This document shows positions 23,657 to 32,691 of a DNA stretch of 34,661 nucleotides, piece by piece. The position numbers were made by a program, and so were the translations under genes. Every line of letters starts with the position of its first letter. Position 1 is the stretch's first letter. Location: contig JANYIQ010000109.1 of assembly GCA_025362575.1 (NCBI GenBank), positions 1 to 34,661 on the forward strand. The letters run 5' to 3'. The stretch comes from Bacteroidia bacterium. Lineage in GTDB: Bacteria; Bacteroidota; Bacteroidia; B-17B0; Aurantibacillaceae. A model generated the notes under the pieces. The model did not search any database. It worked only from the letters and a program-made list of their open reading frames with translations, and was not told the DNA's origin.

Positions 23657-24910
23657 ATGGGATATCTATTTACCTCCGAATCAGTATCAGAAGGTCACCC
23701 TGATAAAGTAGCAGATCAAATTTCTGACGCACTAATTGATAATTTTTTAGCATTTGATCCGCAGAGTAAAGTGGCTTGCGAAACTTTGGTTACAACCGGA
23801 CAAGTTGTATTAGCCGGAGAAGTAAAATCGAAAGCGTATTTAGATGTGCAGGAAATTGCGCGCGAAGTGATCCGTAAAATTGGATACACTAAATCTGAAT
23901 ACATGTTCGAAGCAAATTCTTGCGGAATTTTATCTGCGATCCATGAACAATCTGCTGATATCAACCAGGGTGTTGATCGTAAGAAAAAAGAAGAGCAAGG
24001 TGCAGGGGATCAAGGTATGATGTTTGGTTATGCAACCAACGAAACTGATAACTACATGCCATTGGCTTTAGACCTTGCTCATGGTATTTTATTGGAATTA
24101 GCTGCATTACGCAGAGAAAATAAGGAAATAAAATATTTACGCCCTGATGCAAAATCACAGGTTACCTTAGAGTACGATGATAATAATAAACCGGTACGTA
24201 TCGATGCTATCGTAGTTTCTACACAGCATGATGATTTTGACGCGGAAGGAAAAATGTTAGCCAAAATTAAAAAGGACATTATTGACATTTTAATTCCACG
24301 CGTAAAAAAGAAATATCCTAAGTATGCAGGTTTATTCAATAATAAAATTGCTTACCATATTAACCCAACCGGTAAATTTGTGATCGGCGGTCCGCACGGC
24401 GATACAGGTTTAACAGGTCGTAAGATCATTGTTGATACTTATGGCGGAAAAGGTGCTCACGGCGGTGGAGCTTTTTCAGGGAAGGATCCAAGTAAAGTTG
24501 ACCGTTCAGCAGCTTATGCTACACGTCACATTGCAAAGAACTTAGTGGCAGCTGGAGTTTGTTCGGAAGTATTGGTTCAGGTTTCTTATGCTATCGGTGT
24601 TGCTCAGCCAATGGGTATTTTTATTGATACATACGGAACATCTAAAGTAAAAATGACCGACGGAGAAATTGCGAAGATCGTTGAGAAAGTTTTTGATATG
24701 CGCCCGTACTTTATTGAACAACGTTTTAAATTACGCACACCAATGTACAGCGAAACTGCTGCTTATGGTCACATGGGTCGTAAGAACGAAACCGTTACCA
24801 AAACATTCAAATCACCGGATGGAAAAACAAAGACCATGAAAGTGGAATTGTTTACCTGGGAGAAATTAGATTATGTAGCTAAAGTAAAAGCCGCCTTCAA
24901 AATAAAATAA
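23657..24910 (+). CDS. metK: S-adenosylmethionine synthetase
   Basis: A 417-residue cytoplasmic enzyme making S-adenosylmethionine from ATP and methionine. Signatures: [20 protein letters not shown] at the N-terminus, [36 protein letters not shown] (ATP P-loop region) and [20 protein letters not shown], all intact. It is longer than E. coli MetK (384 residues), mainly by an insertion in the middle ([15 protein letters not shown] region) and a C-terminal insert ([16 protein letters not shown]), both seen in Bacteroidota forms. Single gene closed by a terminator; a possible promoter TTTG with TATATTAG lies ~45-70 bp upstream. Confidence 0.97.
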   Translation: MGYLFTSESVSEGHPDKVADQISDALIDNFLAFDPQSKVACETLVTTGQVVLAGEVKSKAYLDVQEIAREVIRKIGYTKSEYMFEANSCGILSAIHEQSADINQGVDRKKKEEQGAGDQGMMFGYATNETDNYMPLALDLAHGILLELAALRRENKEIKYLRPDAKSQVTLEYDDNNKPVRIDAIVVSTQHDDFDAEGKMLAKIKKDIIDILIPRVKKKYPKYAGLFNNKIAYHINPTGKFVIGGPHGDTGLTGRKIIVDTYGGKGAHGGGAFSGKDPSKVDRSAAYATRHIAKNLVAAGVCSEVLVQVSYAIGVAQPMGIFIDTYGTSKVKMTDGEIAKIVEKVFDMRPYFIEQRFKLRTPMYSETAAYGHMGRKNETVTKTFKSPDGKTKTMKVELFTWEKLDYVAKVKAAFKIK

Positions 24911-24932
24911 TTTTTAAAAAATATCTTCTTAG

Positions 24933-24962
24933 AAAGGCTGTCTGAAAAGACAGCCTTTTTTT
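24933..24962 (+). terminator. Terminator after metK
   Basis: An 11-bp perfect stem AAAGGCTGTCT / AGACAGCCTTT with a GAAA tetraloop and a T run. Confidence 0.93.
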
Positions 24963-25146
24963 GTTTGTTTTTAACATTTGAAGGACATTTTTTGACCTGC
25001 GCAAATTGGGTGATTTTTAGAAAAATTCGATAAATTGTTCATAATTGATATGTGCTAGATGCTCTGAAACCTCAGTAATATAAGGATTTCGGGTGATTAG
25101 AATAGAATTAGGAATTGAAGCACTTGATTTATGAACATTAACATTT
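24963..25146. other. Part of a 314-bp gap: no gene, distant inverted repeat
   Basis: No reading frame looks coding between metK and the gene at 25225. TGTTCATAA (25036-25044) and its exact complement TTATGAACA (25129-25137) lie ~93 bp apart; they could be regulator sites but may be chance in AT-rich DNA. Confidence 0.35.
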
Positions 25147-25181
25147 TTTGATTAAAGCAAGCCAAAATGTATCTAACTTTG
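25147..25181 (+). promoter_or_regulatory. Housekeeping promoter TTTG-N23-TAACTTTG
   Basis: -33-like TTTG at 25147-25150 and a perfect TAnnTTTG box at 25174-25181, 43 bp before the ATG at 25225. A conventional Bacteroidota promoter with a normal leader. Confidence 0.68.
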
Positions 25182-25224
25182 TACTCTCAAATTTTAAAAA
25201 ATAAAACAAAAACAAAAAACAACT

Positions 25225-27660
25225 ATGAAAAAAATGTACAAACTAGTTCTGACTTTTTTATTCTTAGGAATAGTAAGTTATTTGAATGCGCAAGTTAATG
25301 CCTATTCGTTTTCACAAAACAATGGAACATATACGCCTTTAGCAGGTGGAATAAGTGTTTCTGCCTCTAACACTGCAGTACCGGACGACAACGTATATGG
25401 TAATTTACCAATTGGCTTTACCTTTACTTACAATGGTGTGCCGCAAACAGCAGTTGGCTTGAATGTGAATGGCTGGATCTCTTTTGGAACAGTTACGCCT
25501 ACAAGCAACTATACACCAATAAGCACAGGTGCGATCAACAATCTCATTTCAGGTATGGGTAATGATCTTCAATTAAGTGTTAAGGTTCCTTCATGTGCCA
25601 TTCAAACCGGAAGCGCAACAGTTGTTGTACCTACAGCAACTTTGTTCTCAGTTGGTGATGTTGTTTATGGCAGCACGGGTATGTCGGCAACAGGGTCTAC
25701 CATTACCGCAATCAGCGGTAATAGTTTAACCATTACCCCAAATGCTACCGGAACAAGTACTACAGTTACGGTTAGTAGAAAAGGTAATCTTTCATACCTA
25801 ACTTCAGGTATTGCTCCAAACCGTGTTTTCACAATGGAATGGAACAAAGTATCTCGTTTCGGATCAACTGCATATGATAATATCAGTTTTCAAATCCGTT
25901 TGAAGGAAACATCAAACATTATTGAAGTGCAGTTTGGTTCAGTTACATTTTGGACTACCTCCAATACTGCAGAGGTTGGTTTAAGAGGAAATTCAAATGC
26001 CGACTTTAATAACAGAACTGCCGCCGCAGGAACTGCATGGTCAGCTAATACAGCCGGAACATTAAACAGCTCTTCTTGTGCAATGATCAACACTTCAACG
26101 GTATTGAACGGATTGAATTTTGTTTGGACACCTCCTGTTCCTTGTTCAGGAACACCTTCTGGTGGAACAACTCTTGTAACTACTACATTAGCATGTATTG
26201 GTCAAACAATTGGATTGAATGTAACCGGAAGTACCGCTGCTACAGGCTTAACTTACCAATGGCAATCGTCACCAAATGGAATTACCTGGACACCCATTGC
26301 ATCAGCTACAACCATAGCTACAACTCAAACAGTACTAGCAGCTACATATTATCAATTAGTAATTGCTTGTGGCACTAATACTGCTACTTCAACATCGGTT
26401 TCAGTTGCTGTTGTTGGTGCTCCGGCTTACGCTACAGTACCTTACTTAGAGAATTTTGATAATACCTGGCAAAATCGTTGTGACAATCGTAACGTTCCGG
26501 TTTCAGCAAATTGGTCAAGCAATCCAAGTACAGGTAATCCTTCTTGGAGAAGACAAGACGATGGTGTTTCTGCCGTTTGGAGTTCAGCTACAACTGGTAC
26601 AGTTGCTCCTTTAACAGGCGCCGGTTGTGCAGACTTCCATTCTTATTTTGCAGCGAGTGCAGCAAAAGGGAGTTTAGACCTTTATGTAGACATGAATACT
26701 ACAAACAACTATACATTATCATTTTATCAATTTAACAATACAGGTACAGACTCTTTGGAAGTATTTTTATCAACCAATGGTGGAAGCACCTTTACTAAGC
26801 AAGGTGGTTATAAAACAACAGGAACAACTTGGACAAAACGCACTATTAATTTGGGCCCGGTTGCTTCACCAACTTGTGTAGTTCGTTTTACAGCAACATC
26901 TGATTTTGGTAATGATGATATTGCAATTGATAGTTTGCAAATAAAAGTTGGATGTACGGTTCCAACTGTTTCTGTAGTTTCAACTTCATCTGCCGTATGT
27001 GCAGGTTCTTCTTCAACTTTAACAGCAAGCGGCGCAACAACTTATTCATGGAGCACTGGCGCTTCTGCAAACTCAATTGTTGTAACTCCGACTGCTAATG
27101 CTACTTATACAGTTGACGGTTCTAATGGTGCAGGTTGTAATAATACTCAAACTATTTCAGTAGCAGTTAACGCTCTACCGGCAATTGGAGCAACAACAAC
27201 AAATACTTTATTGTGTGTTGGACAATCGGCAATTTTATTTGCTACAGGTACATCTGCAACTTACACATGGAATACAGGTGCTAACACCAGTTCTATTTCA
27301 GTGAGCCCTTCTGTTACTACTGTTTACACTGTTACGGGATCAAGCGCTGCAGGATGTAAAGCAAGTACAACACTAACTCAATCAGTTTCGGCTTGTACAG
27401 GTATTGAAACTGTTTTAGGAAATGCCGGCGCATCTATTTATCCGAATCCAAACAGTGGATCTATCAATGTTGTGATCTCTGATCTAACTTCATTAAATAC
27501 AATTGAAGTTTATGATGCAACAGGAAGATTAGTAATGGCAACAGAATTGTTGCAGAACCAAACAACAATTTCCACAACACATCTTTCAAATGGAATTTAT
27601 TCTTTCCGTATTAAAAATAATTCGGGAATTGTAAAACAAGGAAAGCTTGTTAAGGAATAA
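25225..27660 (+). CDS. Large T9SS-secreted multidomain surface protein
   Basis: An 811-residue protein with signal peptide (LVLTFLFLGIVSYLNAQ). N-terminal beta-sandwich (YSFSQNNGTYTPLAGGISVS ... IGFTFTYNGVPQTAVGLNVN), then an Ig/PKD-like domain (~310-395, LTYQWQSSPNGITWTPI), a jelly-roll (~400-570, PYLENFDNTWQNRCDN ... DDIAIDSLQI), two short Ig-like repeats ending in TYTVDGSNGAGC and VYTVTGSSAAGC, and a C-terminal type A sorting domain (ASIYPNPNSGSINVVI ... SNGIYSFRIKNNSGIVKQGK). Such proteins are exported by T9SS and act as adhesins or carry substrate-binding domains; no enzyme active site is recognised. It has its own promoter and terminator and is a relative of the gene at 27900. Confidence 0.88.
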   Translation: MKKMYKLVLTFLFLGIVSYLNAQVNAYSFSQNNGTYTPLAGGISVSASNTAVPDDNVYGNLPIGFTFTYNGVPQTAVGLNVNGWISFGTVTPTSNYTPISTGAINNLISGMGNDLQLSVKVPSCAIQTGSATVVVPTATLFSVGDVVYGSTGMSATGSTITAISGNSLTITPNATGTSTTVTVSRKGNLSYLTSGIAPNRVFTMEWNKVSRFGSTAYDNISFQIRLKETSNIIEVQFGSVTFWTTSNTAEVGLRGNSNADFNNRTAAAGTAWSANTAGTLNSSSCAMINTSTVLNGLNFVWTPPVPCSGTPSGGTTLVTTTLACIGQTIGLNVTGSTAATGLTYQWQSSPNGITWTPIASATTIATTQTVLAATYYQLVIACGTNTATSTSVSVAVVGAPAYATVPYLENFDNTWQNRCDNRNVPVSANWSSNPSTGNPSWRRQDDGVSAVWSSATTGTVAPLTGAGCADFHSYFAASAAKGSLDLYVDMNTTNNYTLSFYQFNNTGTDSLEVFLSTNGGSTFTKQGGYKTTGTTWTKRTINLGPVASPTCVVRFTATSDFGNDDIAIDSLQIKVGCTVPTVSVVSTSSAVCAGSSSTLTASGATTYSWSTGASANSIVVTPTANATYTVDGSNGAGCNNTQTISVAVNALPAIGATTTNTLLCVGQSAILFATGTSATYTWNTGANTSSISVSPSVTTVYTVTGSSAAGCKASTTLTQSVSACTGIETVLGNAGASIYPNPNSGSINVVISDLTSLNTIEVYDATGRLVMATELLQNQTTISTTHLSNGIYSFRIKNNSGIVKQGKLVKE

Positions 27661-27681
27661 ATTAGTTTGTTCTGAATGATC

Positions 27682-27730
27682 AAGGCCGCTTATTGTCGTT
27701 GTTAAAACGAAACTAAGCGGCCTTTTTTAT
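27682..27730 (+). terminator. Terminator after the 811-residue T9SS protein
   Basis: An 11-bp perfect stem AAGGCCGCTTA / TAAGCGGCCTT (27682-27692 and 27714-27724) with an inner TCGTT/AACGA helix, then T. The remaining sequence to 27899 is AT-rich and shows no gene or clear promoter. Confidence 0.87.
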
Positions 27731-27899
27731 TAAAAAAATAAAGGAAAAACAGATGATTTTTTTGGTATTTTCTAATATAAATCTAATACCTCTTTTTAAA
27801 TATAAGTGTATGAATTACAAGTATTTAATAAATACTCGTAAAGCATAAATGATTTTGAATTATCTTAGTGATACTTAAAAAATAACCTAATATTAAACT

Positions 27900-30560
27900 A
27901 TGAAAAAAATCTTTACTCTTATTGCAATTCTATTCTTGGCTTTCACCAATTCAGCGAATGCTCAATGTGTGAGCACCACTCTTTTCGCCAGCGGAACTAT
28001 AAGTTCTTCAGTACCCGGTACCTCTTTGCAGGTTACAACTTGTAACTGGGGCGGTGAGTATGATAACATTACGTTTAATGCCACAGGTGCTTTTACATTC
28101 AGTTCAAATATCGCTACGGATTATATTACCGTAACGGATGTTTCTAATAACATTCTTGCTTTTGGTTTTACTCCTTTGGCCACAGCCATACCTTCGGTGG
28201 GTGTGTATCGTATGCACATTGCAGCATCAGGTCCAACGGTTTGTCTGGTTCAGAACAGCTGCCGTGTAACTTCAATTTTTGTTCCGCTTTCAGCATGTGC
28301 AGGAATGCCTGTTGCAGGTTCTGTTCCGGCGTCTTTTTCAATTTGTCCCAACACTACAGCTGCTCTTACCACAACAGGAACAACCGCAGCAAGTGGTTTA
28401 GTTTATCAGTGGCTGCAGTCACCAAATGGTTTAACCGGCTGGACTCCTGTAGTTGGAGGTTCAGGCGCAAATACCACTTCATTAACTACACCATCTTTAA
28501 CTGTGCTTACCTATTATATGATGACGGTAACTTGTACCGTAAGTGCACAAACTGCATCTACAACTGTTCTTTCTGTTAATCCGAATTTACCTACAAGTTT
28601 ATGCTATTGTAATTTGAATTTAGGTGGTAGTGGTTGCGGTTCAGATTATATTGATAACGTTTCAATTTTAAGTACACCTATCAATAATAATTCAATGTGT
28701 AACAATAACGTTACAAACGGAACATACACCTATTTTTCTCCGGGAGCTTCAACAACCGGAACTTTAATGGCTGGAGCTACTTACACCATAGGAGTTAAAA
28801 CTACCGCCAATAACATTGAATCACTTTGGATCGATTACGATCAAAGCGGAACCTATGATCCATCTGAGCACACTCAGATAACATTTACCTCAACTCCGGG
28901 TATTTATTCAACAGCGAGCTTTATGGTTCCGATTGCTGCATTAAGCGGACCAACAGGAATGCGCGTGCGTTCGCGTGGTGCAGGAAATCCAAATGGTTCA
29001 ACAGATGCTTGTACTACTTTTGGTTCAGGTGAAACTGAAGATTACGTTGTTACAATTTCTCCCGCAGTTGGTTGTTCAGGAACTCCAAATGCAGGAACAA
29101 CTACTGCTTCTTCTACATTAGCATGTTCAGGATCTTCGGTTAACCTTTCATTAAGCGGGTCAACTATTGCAGGCGGCTTAACTTACCAGTGGTATTCATC
29201 ACCAAATGGAATTACATGGACCTCTGTACCTACTGCTACAAATATTTCCACAACACAAACAATTATTGCAACAGTTTATTATCAGTGTATTGTAGCATGC
29301 GGTTCTAACACTTCGGCTTCAACTCCAATACAGATCACCATGTTCTCTGGTCCTGTTGCTGGTAATATAAGCGGACCAACAACTGTAACTGTTAATACAA
29401 TTAATTCTTATACCGTTTCTCCTGCCGCAGGAAATATTCAGTGGTATCAAGGTACTTCTTCAACCGGTCCGTGGACTGCAATTGCAAATGCAACTACAGC
29501 TGCTTCTGCTTTCAACTCCACTCCGAGTGGTGTAGTTTATTATATTGCAGTTGCTTCTTCTGCAGGTTGCAGCAGCGCTACTACGGCAGTTGCTTATAGT
29601 GTAACTGTTGTTCCGGCTCCGGGCGACGATGTTTGTTCTGCTATCACTTTAACCTTAGGGCCATCATCAGTAAAATATCCTTTTGCAGGATTTGGTGTTC
29701 AGCCGGGTGAAGTTGCTCCCGGAAGCGGAAGTTGTAACTCAAACATTGTATGGTGTACAAGTACCCTTGAAAACACACGCTGGTTTAAATTTGTTGCACC
29801 TGCTTCGGGTCACGTAACTGTTCAATCACCGGATATGGATACTCAAATAGCAATTTGGAAAGCCGTAGCTTGTGGAAATCTTTTAACTGCTTCTAACAAC
29901 ACATTGATCTCTGCAAATGATGATGATATTAACTACACAGCTAATGGAGGCGTATTATTTTCTTCATATACACATGCTGCCTGTTTAACTCCTGGTTCTA
30001 CTTATTACATACAGTTAGATACATATTCTGCTGCGGCTCCCGGCGATTCAACGCGATTGGTCGTATTGGATGCAGGTACTCCGTTAAATGCATCGTTTAG
30101 CGGACTGGCAAGCGCATATTGTGTTGGTGCTCCTTCAAGTTCTTTAGTGCCGGCAGTTCCGGGTGGAGAATTAACATTGAACACAAGTACAGTTTCAATT
30201 ACTTCATTCACTCCTAACACTGCAGGAACGTTCACTGTAACTTATCAAGCTTACGGTTGCTTCAGCAGTTCTGTAACTGTTGTTTCGGTTTGTACAGGTA
30301 TTGATCCAATTGTTGCAAATGCCAGCGGAGTAAATATTTTTCCAAACCCGAACAATGGATATATTAATGTAACACTAAATGAAAATGCAACCAACAGCGT
30401 TATTGAAATATATGATGCTTTAGGCAAACTGGTTGTTCTGAAAACATTAAGCACTACTCAAACTACCATCAATACAACTGAATTGAATCAGGGCATGTAT
30501 ACTTACCGCATTAGAAATAATGAAGGTGTGATCAACAGAGGTAAATTGATAAAAGAGTAA
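27900..30560 (+). CDS. Large T9SS-secreted surface protein with a GEVED domain
   Basis: An 886-residue protein with signal peptide (KIFTLIAILFLAFTNSANAQ). After an N-terminal beta region there are Ig-like domains (LVYQWLQSPNGLTGWTPV and LTYQWYSSPNGITWTSVPTA). A GEVED domain lies at ~235-390 (IESLWIDYDQSGTYDPSEH ... FGSGETEDYVVTI). A further beta-sandwich at ~575-735 (CSAITLTLGPSSVKYPFAGF ... STYYIQLDTYS) precedes an Ig-like end and a type A sorting domain (VNIFPNPNNGYINVTL ... NQGMYTYRIRNNEGVINRGK). Exported by T9SS, probably surface-bound. One Ig-like block (with CSGTP...G...TLAC and TYYQ/VYYQ) is closely related to that of the upstream gene. Confidence 0.88.
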   Translation: MKKIFTLIAILFLAFTNSANAQCVSTTLFASGTISSSVPGTSLQVTTCNWGGEYDNITFNATGAFTFSSNIATDYITVTDVSNNILAFGFTPLATAIPSVGVYRMHIAASGPTVCLVQNSCRVTSIFVPLSACAGMPVAGSVPASFSICPNTTAALTTTGTTAASGLVYQWLQSPNGLTGWTPVVGGSGANTTSLTTPSLTVLTYYMMTVTCTVSAQTASTTVLSVNPNLPTSLCYCNLNLGGSGCGSDYIDNVSILSTPINNNSMCNNNVTNGTYTYFSPGASTTGTLMAGATYTIGVKTTANNIESLWIDYDQSGTYDPSEHTQITFTSTPGIYSTASFMVPIAALSGPTGMRVRSRGAGNPNGSTDACTTFGSGETEDYVVTISPAVGCSGTPNAGTTTASSTLACSGSSVNLSLSGSTIAGGLTYQWYSSPNGITWTSVPTATNISTTQTIIATVYYQCIVACGSNTSASTPIQITMFSGPVAGNISGPTTVTVNTINSYTVSPAAGNIQWYQGTSSTGPWTAIANATTAASAFNSTPSGVVYYIAVASSAGCSSATTAVAYSVTVVPAPGDDVCSAITLTLGPSSVKYPFAGFGVQPGEVAPGSGSCNSNIVWCTSTLENTRWFKFVAPASGHVTVQSPDMDTQIAIWKAVACGNLLTASNNTLISANDDDINYTANGGVLFSSYTHAACLTPGSTYYIQLDTYSAAAPGDSTRLVVLDAGTPLNASFSGLASAYCVGAPSSSLVPAVPGGELTLNTSTVSITSFTPNTAGTFTVTYQAYGCFSSSVTVVSVCTGIDPIVANASGVNIFPNPNNGYINVTLNENATNSVIEIYDALGKLVVLKTLSTTQTTINTTELNQGMYTYRIRNNEGVINRGKLIKE

Positions 30561-30581
30561 TTTTAAAATAGAATTAGTGTT

Positions 30582-30613
30582 AAAGGCCGGATCTGATTTC
30601 CGGCCTTTTTTTT
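30582..30613 (+). terminator. Terminator after the GEVED protein
   Basis: A 10-bp perfect stem AAAGGCCGGA / TCCGGCCTTT with a 7-nt loop and a T run. Confidence 0.92.
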
Positions 30614-30679
30614 GTGCAAAGTGTTTTTTGGAGGACCAGCCCAAATAAAAATGGGTTTAAAAAACTCCTAAACATTTCG

Positions 30680-30687
30680 TAATTTTA
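30680..30687 (+). promoter_or_regulatory. TAATTTTA near -7 box before the acyltransferase
   Basis: One mismatch to TAnnTTTG, ending 7 nt before the ATG at 30695. Listed because the spacing agrees with the other near-leaderless starts in the window. Confidence 0.35.
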
Positions 30688-30694
30688 GTTCGCA

Positions 30695-31582
30695 ATGAAA
30701 ACCATACTTTTCTATATTTTTCTTCCATTTATTTATTTGCTTTCCATATTGCCATTTCCTCTTTTGTATTTGAAATCCGACTTCTTTTATTTTTTGATGT
30801 ATTATGTTATAGGCTACCGCAAAAAAGTGGTGCGTGAGAATTTGAAAAACTCTTTTCCAAATAAAACACATGAAGAATTAAAGATCATAGAAAAAAGATT
30901 CTTCAAATACTTATGCGATCTTTTTTTAGAGACCTTTAAAACACTTACTATTACACCTGCACAAGCTAAGAAGAGATGTAAGTTCACACCCGAGACCATT
31001 GCTTTATTTGAAAAACTAAATGCCGATAAAAAAAGTTGCATCATTGTAATGGGGCATTTTGGTAACTGGGAGTGGGCAGGAAACACTTTTTCTCTGGCTT
31101 GCAAACAGCAGTTGTATGTGATCTATCATCCTTTAACAAACAAACAATTCGATAAGTTAATTTATAATATGCGCACCCGTTTCGGTACAAAATTATATGC
31201 CATGAAAGATACCATGCGCGAAATGATACGCAACCGAAATGAAACAAATGCCACGGCTTTTATTGCCGATCAAACACCGGCGCCAGAAAGCGCATACTGG
31301 ACCACTTTTTTGAATCAGGATACGCCTGTGTTTTGGGGCACTGAAAAAATTGCGCAGAAATTAAATTACCCGGTGGTATATGTTACCGTTAATCGTGTAA
31401 AACGTGGTTATTATGAAGTGCATTCCGAAATTCTGGTAGCAGAGCCCAAGAACACAAAAGAGGGCGAGATCTCTGAATTACACACCAAAAAACTAGAAAA
31501 AGACATCCTGCAACAGCCAGAAGTGTGGCTCTGGAGCCATCGCCGCTGGAAACATTCCTCTCGGCTCCGCTCGGAAGGATAG
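30695..31582 (+). CDS. Lysophospholipid/lipid A acyltransferase (LpxL/HtrB type)
   Basis: A 295-residue membrane-associated enzyme with one N-terminal helix (TILFYIFLPFIYLLSILPF). The H-x4-E catalytic motif is in VMGHFGNWEWAG; FIADQTPAPESAYWTTFL matches the second conserved block and QQPEVWLWSHRRWKH is the family's usual ending. Members transfer acyl chains to lipid A precursors or related lipids at the inner membrane. The last eight residues (SSRLRSEG) come from a GC-rich repeat beginning in the 3' end of the gene. The desaturase gene that follows may act on the same acyl lipids, but it has its own promoter box. Confidence 0.88.
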   Translation: MKTILFYIFLPFIYLLSILPFPLLYLKSDFFYFLMYYVIGYRKKVVRENLKNSFPNKTHEELKIIEKRFFKYLCDLFLETFKTLTITPAQAKKRCKFTPETIALFEKLNADKKSCIIVMGHFGNWEWAGNTFSLACKQQLYVIYHPLTNKQFDKLIYNMRTRFGTKLYAMKDTMREMIRNRNETNATAFIADQTPAPESAYWTTFLNQDTPVFWGTEKIAQKLNYPVVYVTVNRVKRGYYEVHSEILVAEPKNTKEGEISELHTKKLEKDILQQPEVWLWSHRRWKHSSRLRSEG

Positions 31583-31620
31583 GTTCGCTCCGCACGAAGT
31601 AACACATTCGCAATGACGAC
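31555..31620. repeat. GC-rich palindromic repeat-like element at the 3' end of the acyltransferase gene
   Basis: The stretch (CTCTCGGCTCCGCTCGGAAG, TTCGCTCCGCACGAAG, ending CATTCGCAATGACGAC) is richer in GC than its surroundings and contains short palindromes such as TTCG...CGAA. The CGCAATGACG end resembles the ends of REP/MITE-like repeats found in many bacteria. It supplies the last codons of the acyltransferase and lies directly before the promoter of the desaturase. Only one copy is present here. Confidence 0.5.
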
Positions 31621-31628
31621 AATTTTTG

Positions 31629-31636
31629 TATATTTG
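31629..31636 (+). promoter_or_regulatory. TATATTTG box directly before the desaturase
   Basis: A perfect TAnnTTTG box ends 6 nt before the ATG at 31643. A TTCG (31607-31610) 18 bp upstream, inside the repeat, could serve as a poor -33 element. The box makes the ATG at 31613 an unlikely start. Confidence 0.55.
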
Positions 31637-31642
31637 TTACGC

Positions 31643-32611
31643 ATGTTAGAGGGCAAACAACTAATATTGGCTACCAAGCCTTTTATGAAAGAAGACCGGT
31701 TTAAAAGCTGGTACTATACCCTGAGCACCCTTTTTATTTTGATCGCATTGCTTTTTGGAACTATTCACAATTTTCACTGGAGCTTAAAATTGCTTTCCAG
31801 CATTGCAGCCGGATTTGTAATTGTGCGGTTGTTTGTTATTTATCACGACCATCAGCATAAATCTATTCTTAACAAGTCAAAAGCAGCCGATATTTTATTT
31901 ACCATCTTTGGATTTTATGTTCTGGCGCCAACCGGTATCTGGAGCAGAAGTCACGATTACCATCACAAGAACAATTCTAAATTATACAGCGCCAGCATTG
32001 GTTCTTACCCTATTTATTCAAAACAAAAATTTTTGAAGAGTTCTAAGTCTGAGCAAAGACATTATTTATTCATTCGGCACCCTTTAACAATTGCCTTTGG
32101 TTTTATTTTTGCGTTCATGTGGGGCATGTGTTTTCAATCCATCATTAATCGTTTCAGTAAACACATTGATTCTCTTGTAGCGTTAATTGTACATTTTGCA
32201 TATCAATTCGCTGTGTTCTATTTTTTAGGATGGCATACCTGGATCCTGTTATGTGCTATCCCGCATTTTATTTCGGGAGCCATGGGAGCTTATTTATTTT
32301 ATGCGCAGCATAATTTTCCGGGTGCAACCTTTAAGGGTAACGAAGATTGGACTTACGAAGGCGCTGCGCTGGAATCATCGAGTTACATGGAATTAAGCGC
32401 ACCTTTAAAGTGGGCTACTGCAAATATTGGTTATCATCATATTCATCACATCAATGCCCGCATTCCTTTTTACCGTTTACCTGAAGTGATGGATGCCATC
32501 CCTGAATTGCATACTACAAAACGTACGTCTTTAAAACCCAAAGATGTTATGGCTTGTTTCAAACTAAAAGTTTGGGATCTTGAAAATCAAAAGATGGTGG
32601 GCTTGGGGTAG
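31643..32611 (+). CDS. Fatty-acid desaturase
   Basis: A 322-residue membrane di-iron enzyme. The three histidine boxes are clear: YHDHQHKS (near residue 67), SHDYHHKNNS (near 103) and the distal NIGYHHIHHINARIP (near 270). Membrane helices lie between them (WYYTLSTLFILIALLFGTI, LLSSIAAGFVIVRLFVIY, IAFGFIFAFMWGMCFQSII, FAVFYFLGWHTWILLCAIPH). It would introduce double bonds into acyl lipids, a common route to membrane fluidity in the cold. The ATG at 31643 is preferred to 31613 because the -7 box lies between them. Confidence 0.9.
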   Translation: MLEGKQLILATKPFMKEDRFKSWYYTLSTLFILIALLFGTIHNFHWSLKLLSSIAAGFVIVRLFVIYHDHQHKSILNKSKAADILFTIFGFYVLAPTGIWSRSHDYHHKNNSKLYSASIGSYPIYSKQKFLKSSKSEQRHYLFIRHPLTIAFGFIFAFMWGMCFQSIINRFSKHIDSLVALIVHFAYQFAVFYFLGWHTWILLCAIPHFISGAMGAYLFYAQHNFPGATFKGNEDWTYEGAALESSSYMELSAPLKWATANIGYHHIHHINARIPFYRLPEVMDAIPELHTTKRTSLKPKDVMACFKLKVWDLENQKMVGLG

Positions 32612-32691
32612 GGGTTTTGGGAGGAGGGTATTGGTGTTAGTAGCAATCAATAAGAAATCTTAGTTTTGAATGGTCCTAATTTTTGGGGAGC

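Noticed and set aside
25036-25137. TGTTCATAA/TTATGAACA pair as an operator
   Set aside because: A single pair 93 bp apart in AT-rich DNA, with no second example in the window; kept only as a note in the gap entry.
32612-32691. Third attC-like element after the TPR gene
   Set aside because: A GTTAG occurs near 32635, but there is no paired TAACG box, no arm and no T6/A6 helix.
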